From positions 1 to 64,000 of the forward strand of contig SVJU01000005.1 of the NCBI GenBank assembly GCA_015068825.1: a stretch of 64,000 nucleotides of DNA. Direction: 5' to 3'. The notes below the pieces were generated by a model. That model did not search any database, was not told the DNA's origin, and worked only from the letters and a program-made list of their open reading frames with translations. This document shows positions 59,931 through 64,000 of this stretch, piece after piece; position 1 is the first letter of the stretch; the number at the start of each line of letters is the position of its first letter. This stretch comes from Oscillospiraceae bacterium. GTDB taxonomy: Bacteria > Bacillota > Clostridia > UMGS1810. The position numbers and the translations under genes were made by a program.

Positions 59931-61406
59931 TTATATATCATTTAGTTGTGTAATCATTAATTCAAATGTATCAATTGCTTTCGCAGAAATATATTGTAAA
60001 TCTTCTTTAATTTCATAACCATGCACAATCTCATTTCTGCGTTTCTTAATTATGCTAATTTGTTTAGACAACTGTGTTTTTGTTATAGCTAAATCTTCAT
60101 ATTCATAGCACTTTGAGAATATTTTGTAAATCGTAGGTGGAGAATCTTTTATTATTCCTTTCTTTTTTGCTGATATAAAATCTTTTTCTGAAATATAATC
60201 CCTCAAGAAATATGTATCATATGTTGTATTCCCTTCAAGGAAACTAGACAATTGCTCATCAGTCAAATATTTCTTCAACTTTTTCTTTGCAAAATAATAC
60301 GAAAAATTCTCCAAGGCGATATTAATCATAACTATAGCATTTTTATAATCTTGTATCAAAAAATAATCTTTAGCACGATTTTTACTCAATTTCCAAATTT
60401 CAGTATCAGACTCTTTCAACTCTTCTGTTATCTTACTTATTTCACTCTCACTTAACGATGGTTTTAAAGAGCCACTAGAAGAAACCGCCATTGATATACT
60501 TAATGGTATGTTTTTAATACACACATCGCCTGCATAAGCACTAATTTGATAATTAAATATCATATTCTCATTTAATTCAGAAAGCCAGTATCTTTGAGTT
60601 GCTACTATATATTTCTTTAAAAAGAAATTATACACTTTTATCCCTTCATACAATGGCTTAAACACTTCAATACCAGATCTATTTGTTTTAACTAATTCAT
60701 TGCCATTTACATACTTTCCTATAGTTATTTTTATAATAGAATGATTAACGATTCCATACTTGTCTTTTTCAGTGTAAATGTTATCTCCAACAAATAGTTC
60801 TGAGGATTTGCTTCTAATTGTTTCACTCTCTATTGTACAAATGCTATTATCATATTCAAATTGAAAAACTTTTTTATCTTTAATCAGTAAATGATATGGT
60901 ATTTCCACAACAATGACTGTCTTTAGATCATCATTTAACACCGCATCTAAAATTGCTTTAGTTTCAATTAAGTTTTTCTTAAATTGCTCATTCCAATTTT
61001 TGTCATAGAATTTATATATGTAACCAATTAATGTTTGTGCCTCTGTCAATTTCTTTTCATTATTTGCATTTAAATATATCATTATTTTTTCTCTAGCTAG
61101 CATTTGTTTCGTAATGCATTCATTTACAAAACTATCTATTGTTGGATACTTTTCTTTAATTTGCAAAGACATTTCAAAGAATTTTTCAGAATTTGAATAC
61201 TGATTTACCTCTAAATATAGTGAACCCAGACCTCTATAAATGAGATATATATGTGAAATCAACAGAGTTTTATCTTCATCACCTATTATATCAATTTTTT
61301 TACAAGCATCTAATCCCATATTTATACGCATTTCATTATTTAATTCTTTTATCGAAATATTCTTGGATGTATTAATGATGAATTCCGCTATTTCTCTGTT
61401 ATTCAC
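59931..61406 (-). CDS. Unknown protein with TPR-like N-terminus and HEPN-like Rx4H motif
   Basis: I recognise no full-length family for this 491-residue protein. Residues 1-160 are helical, with spacing like TPR repeats (GLGSLYLEVNQYSNSEKFFE). Residues about 165-330 look beta-rich (VIVVEIPYHLLIKDKKVF, GDNIYTEKDKYGI). The rest is helical, with an AKDYFLIQDYKNAIVMINIA segment and, near the end, KKRRNEIVHGYEI. The last contains R457-x4-H462, the signature of HEPN RNase domains, in the RN-x-x-VHG form common in HEPN/MNT-type proteins. It neighbours phd-doc, has strongly AT-rich codons, lies between 15-bp direct repeats, and starts with GTG after AAGGAG. A defence or stress role is possible but unproven; an RNA-binding helical protein is the alternative. 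Confidence 0.7.
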   Translation of the reverse strand: MNNREIAEFIINTSKNISIKELNNEMRINMGLDACKKIDIIGDEDKTLLISHIYLIYRGLGSLYLEVNQYSNSEKFFEMSLQIKEKYPTIDSFVNECITKQMLAREKIMIYLNANNEKKLTEAQTLIGYIYKFYDKNWNEQFKKNLIETKAILDAVLNDDLKTVIVVEIPYHLLIKDKKVFQFEYDNSICTIESETIRSKSSELFVGDNIYTEKDKYGIVNHSIIKITIGKYVNGNELVKTNRSGIEVFKPLYEGIKVYNFFLKKYIVATQRYWLSELNENMIFNYQISAYAGDVCIKNIPLSISMAVSSSGSLKPSLSESEISKITEELKESDTEIWKLSKNRAKDYFLIQDYKNAIVMINIALENFSYYFAKKKLKKYLTDEQLSSFLEGNTTYDTYFLRDYISEKDFISAKKKGIIKDSPPTIYKIFSKCYEYEDLAITKTQLSKQISIIKKRRNEIVHGYEIKEDLQYISAKAIDTFELMITQLNDI

Positions 61407-61470
61407 TAAAAATTCTCCTTAAATCTAATTTTTAAAATACAGTTTTCAACATCTTCCGACCTTTTTCGAC

Positions 61471-61485
61471 TTTTGTCAAGTCAGG
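61471..61485. repeat. 15-bp direct repeat, right copy
   Basis: TTTTGTCAAGTCAGG is identical to 59744-59758. It stands 65 bases upstream of the start of the unknown gene, preceded by CTTTTTCGAC, a sequence type also seen near the palindromic repeats at 11650. The remainder of 61486-61603 is AT-rich with nothing else visible. Confidence 0.6.
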
Positions 61486-61603
61486 CTAAAAATTAACATA
61501 TTACAAATATCATATAACTGATTTTATTTTTCTACCTATTAATTTAGCAACCTATTTAATTATATCATACAGAATATATCTTTTCAATAATTTAAAAAAC
61601 AAA

Positions 61604-61633
61604 ATCCGCAAGACTATTTCTAATCCTGCGGAT
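61604..61633 (-). terminator. Terminator after thrS
   Basis: On the minus strand ATCCGCAGGATT pairs with AGTCTTGCGGAT, with G-U pairs, then TTTGTTTTTT. It ends thrS transcription. Confidence 0.8.
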
Positions 61634-61648
61634 AATATTTTTTTAAAA

Positions 61649-63586
61649 TTAAAGTGCTCTTGTATTAATTTCTTCTAAAATTTCGTTTAAGAATTCGTCA
61701 ACCGATTTTGCACCTTTATCGCCGTCTTTTCTTGAACGAACAGAAACCATATTTTCTTCGATTTCTTTATCACCCAAAATAAGCATATAAGGAACTTTTT
61801 CAAGCTGAGCTTCTCTTATCTTATAACCAAGTTTTTCGTTTCTGTAATCAGTTTCTACTCTGATTCCTTTATCTTTTAGAACATTATGAATTTTTTGGGC
61901 ATAATCAAAATGTTTTTCTGATACAGGAATAATCTGTACCTGAGTTGGAGATAGCCATGTTGGGAATGCACCTGCGTATTTTTCGATTAAAAGTGCAAGT
62001 GTTCTTTCATAGCAACCAATTGATGTTCTGTGAATAATATAAGGATTTTTCTTTGTACCATCTGTATCGGTATATTCCATTCCGAATTTTTCTGCAAGCA
62101 TCTGGTCAATCTGAATGGTGATAAGTGTATCTTCTTTACCAAATACATTTTTAATCTGAATATCAAGCTTAGGACCATAGAATGCAGCTTCGCCGATACC
62201 AACCTTATAAGGAATTTCAAGATGGTTAAGAATTTTTTCCATTATATCCTGAGCTTCATCCCATTGTTCCTCAGTACCAATATATTTTTCTCTGTTATCA
62301 GGATCCCATTTTGAGAATCTATATGAAACATCCTCGTACAAACCAAGTGTTTTAAGCATATAAATTGCCATTTCAAGACAAGCTTTAAATTCATCTTCAA
62401 GCTGGTCGGGACGGCACATTAAGTGACCTTCCGAAATGGTAAACTGTCTTACTCTTATAAGACCATGCATTTCACCTGATGCTTCATTTCTGAATAGTGT
62501 ACTTGTTTCGTTATATCTAAGAGGTAAATCTCTGTAACTTCTTGCTTTATTTAAATAAGCCTGATACTGGAACGGGCATGTCATAGGACGAAGTGCAAAC
62601 ACTTCTTTATCCTTTGATTCATCACCCAAAACAAACATACCATCCTGATAATGATCCCAGTGACCTGACAATTTATATAAATCAGATTTTGCCATATATG
62701 GCGTTTTTGTAGGAATCCAGCCATGTGCATATTCGTGGTCTTCAACAAATCTTTGAAGAATCTGAATAACCTTTGCACCCTTTGGAAGAAGAATTGGAAG
62801 TCCCTGACCGATAAGGTCGGCTGTTGTAAAGAAACCAAGCTCTCTTCCAAGCTTATTGTGGTCTCTTTTTCTTGCTTCTTCCTGCTGAGCAATAAATTCG
62901 TTAAGCTCTGTTTTATCGGTAAAAGCAGTGCCATAAATTCTTCTTAACATTTTATTGTTTTCGTTACCTCTCCAGTAAGCACCTGTTACACTAAGCAGTT
63001 TAAATGCTTTAACAGGCGATGTTGAAAACAAATGCGGACCTGCACAAAGGTCGGTAAAATCACCCTGTTTATAGAAAGAAATTTCTGCTCCCTCGGGCAA
63101 ATCTTTAATAAGTTCAACCTTATATGGTTCATCTTTTTCCTGCATAAATTTAATTGCTTCATCTCTTGAAAGTGTAAATCTTTCAAGTTTAATATTTTCT
63201 TTAACGATTTTTTTCATTTCGGCTTCAATTGCTTTTAAATCGTCATTAGTAAAGCCTTCTTCATAATCAAAATCATAGTAAAAGCCTGTATCAATTGCAG
63301 GACCTATTGCAAGCTTTGCAGTTGGATAAAGTCTTTTTACTGCCTGTGCAAGAACATGCGATGCAGTATGACGAAGAATCATTTTACCTTCATCATCCTG
63401 GAATGTAAGTATATTAAGCTCACAGTCTTTGGTTATTTGTTTGGTAAGTTCACAAACCTCTCCATCAATAAGTGCGCCCAATGCTTTTCTAGCAAGGCCT
63501 TCACTTATTAATTTTGCAACATCATAGGCTGTTGAGCCATTTTCCACTTCGATAATGCTTTTGTCTTTTAGTGTAATTTTTAACAT
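61649..63586 (-). CDS. thrS: Threonyl-tRNA synthetase
   Basis: ThrRS charges tRNA-Thr and edits mischarged Ser. The protein has an N-terminal TGS domain (LKITLKDKSIIEVENGSTAYD), the N2 editing domain with HTASHVLAQAVKRL (HxxxH zinc-like motif) near residue 70, and the class II catalytic core (RYNETSTLFRNEASGEMHGLIRV, SIGCYERTLALLIEKY). The C-terminal anticodon-binding domain has QVQIIPVSEKHFDYA. The track adds 14 residues; the ATG at 63586 follows AGGAGG, giving 645 residues. No T-box leader is visible. tRNA-Thr(GGT) at 35189 is a substrate. Confidence 0.97.
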   Translation of the reverse strand: MLKITLKDKSIIEVENGSTAYDVAKLISEGLARKALGALIDGEVCELTKQITKDCELNILTFQDDEGKMILRHTASHVLAQAVKRLYPTAKLAIGPAIDTGFYYDFDYEEGFTNDDLKAIEAEMKKIVKENIKLERFTLSRDEAIKFMQEKDEPYKVELIKDLPEGAEISFYKQGDFTDLCAGPHLFSTSPVKAFKLLSVTGAYWRGNENNKMLRRIYGTAFTDKTELNEFIAQQEEARKRDHNKLGRELGFFTTADLIGQGLPILLPKGAKVIQILQRFVEDHEYAHGWIPTKTPYMAKSDLYKLSGHWDHYQDGMFVLGDESKDKEVFALRPMTCPFQYQAYLNKARSYRDLPLRYNETSTLFRNEASGEMHGLIRVRQFTISEGHLMCRPDQLEDEFKACLEMAIYMLKTLGLYEDVSYRFSKWDPDNREKYIGTEEQWDEAQDIMEKILNHLEIPYKVGIGEAAFYGPKLDIQIKNVFGKEDTLITIQIDQMLAEKFGMEYTDTDGTKKNPYIIHRTSIGCYERTLALLIEKYAGAFPTWLSPTQVQIIPVSEKHFDYAQKIHNVLKDKGIRVETDYRNEKLGYKIREAQLEKVPYMLILGDKEIEENMVSVRSRKDGDKGAKSVDEFLNEILEEINTRAL

Positions 63587-63670
63587 AATTTTCCTCCTGT
63601 AAAGTTCTTCGCTACGAATGAAGAACACAAATTATATTAAATTATATTATATGCTTTTTTACATTAAAAG

Positions 63671-64000
63671 TCAAGCATTATGCATTTTTTTAAAGTTCTT
63701 TGAAATTTTAAAACAAGTTGATACAAAGGCAATAGAAACAGCCATAATAGTAAGGTTCACCAAAGTATCACCACCAATAACAAGGGCTTTTTCATAGTTT
63801 TTATTAAACAGTTCCAAAAAGGTTTTATAAAGCCCGGAACCTGGCACAAGCGGATATATTCCTATAACAAGAAAAATTATGGCAGGGCGTTTTGAAATTC
63901 TTGCAAACATTTCGCACAAAAGCATTAAAATTGCAGAAGAAATAAAATATGCACTTTTATCGTGCGGAATAACAAGATAGATAAAATAACATATTGCTGA
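63671..64000 (-). CDS. Threonine/serine exporter family protein, C-terminal part
   Basis: The track shows only 84 residues from an internal Met, but the frame stays open to the right edge: SAICYFIYLVIPHDKSAYFI precedes it. The visible 109 residues have three to four helices and the family segment FARISKRPAIIFLVIGIYPLVPGSGLYKTF, typical of the YjjB/ThrE_2 half of threonine/serine exporters. In many Firmicutes this small half is encoded next to a YjjP-like partner, which would lie beyond the edge. It exports or regulates small amino acids at the membrane. Confidence 0.82.
   Translation of the reverse strand, partial: SAICYFIYLVIPHDKSAYFISSAILMLLCEMFARISKRPAIIFLVIGIYPLVPGSGLYKTFLELFNKNYEKALVIGGDTLVNLTIMAVSIAFVSTCFKISKNFKKMHNA

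Noticed and set aside
52096-63670. T-box leaders before leuS or thrS
   Set aside because: No AGGGTGGNACCGCG-type box or long structured leader was found upstream of either gene.

Overview
The window is AT-rich bacterial DNA with an almost entirely housekeeping gene set. The gene order and families point to an anaerobic low-GC Gram-positive of class Clostridia, probably a gut or fermentative lineage. The clues are an Obg/YhbY/NadD/YqeK/LCP/RsfS/LeuS block, an rplU-prp-rpmA block whose L27 carries a Prp-cleaved N-terminus, ECF-type S-components, NfnAB, Na+-decarboxylase subunits, purine-rich Shine-Dalgarno sites, and type-A RNase P RNA. No species is named because nothing in the window fixes it. 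Most genes lie on the minus strand; the plus strand has six confident genes of assigned function or family (queT, radA, metA, nfnA, nfnB and the small Cys-rich ORF) plus a small helical protein.

Layout. 1-160: left edge, a minus-strand promoter running off the window. 0.16-10.6 kb: dipeptidase, a secreted serpin with stalk-type repeats, an EamA permease, proBA, rsmD-coaD and a coiled-coil protein, an ECF S-component, and a MATE exporter preceded by a promoter, a candidate guanidine-IV (mepA-type) riboswitch and a terminator. 10.6-15.3 kb: an accessory patch with a flavin reductase-like gene, two palindromic repeat elements, an alpha-L-rhamnosidase/unknown gene pair with visibly less AT-biased codons, a decayed glycerophosphodiesterase and a weak membrane ORF. 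15.5-23.4 kb: queT, the pgk-tpiA-gpmI glycolytic cluster, degV, trmL, an aminotransferase with an Lrp regulator, and vanZ. 23.4-35.3 kb: a fold-back element, a small Cys-rich protein, rnpB, trmK-nif3, a CpsB/CpsD phosphatase-kinase pair with a tyrosine-rich tail, an SDR, a PduO-type cobalamin adenosyltransferase, rarA, glyA, a membrane glycosyltransferase, radA, a cytidylate kinase-like gene and tRNA-Thr(GGT). 35.4-40.5 kb: a 1369-residue secreted repeat protein next to a TetR regulator. 40.5-48.4 kb: phosphoglucomutase, a ClpP-like protease, MetA with the acetyl-type residue, a Na+-pump decarboxylase beta subunit with a 49-residue gamma-like subunit missing from the ORF track, and nfnAB. 48.4-57.8 kb: a second stalk-repeat protein, then the conserved leuS to rplU ribosome/cell-cycle block. 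57.9-61.5 kb: a second accessory patch with an RluA synthase, another copy of the palindromic repeat, a Phd-Doc toxin-antitoxin pair with a perfect palindrome over its promoter, and a 491-residue unknown protein ending in a HEPN-like Rx4H motif, lying between 15-bp direct repeats. 61.6-64 kb: thrS and the end of a threonine/serine exporter-like gene.

How it fits together: the core genes cover translation, lower glycolysis, proline and methionine synthesis, electron bifurcation (NfnAB) and Na+-coupled energy conservation. The accessory patches carry the mobile-repeat, defence and surface-protein signals. I see no CRISPR array, rRNA, intact transposase or prophage. The best candidates for something under-described are the HEPN-like protein beside phd-doc, the MATE leader RNA, the two stalk-repeat secreted proteins (one fused to a serpin), and the Tyr-rich kinase without a visible CpsC partner.
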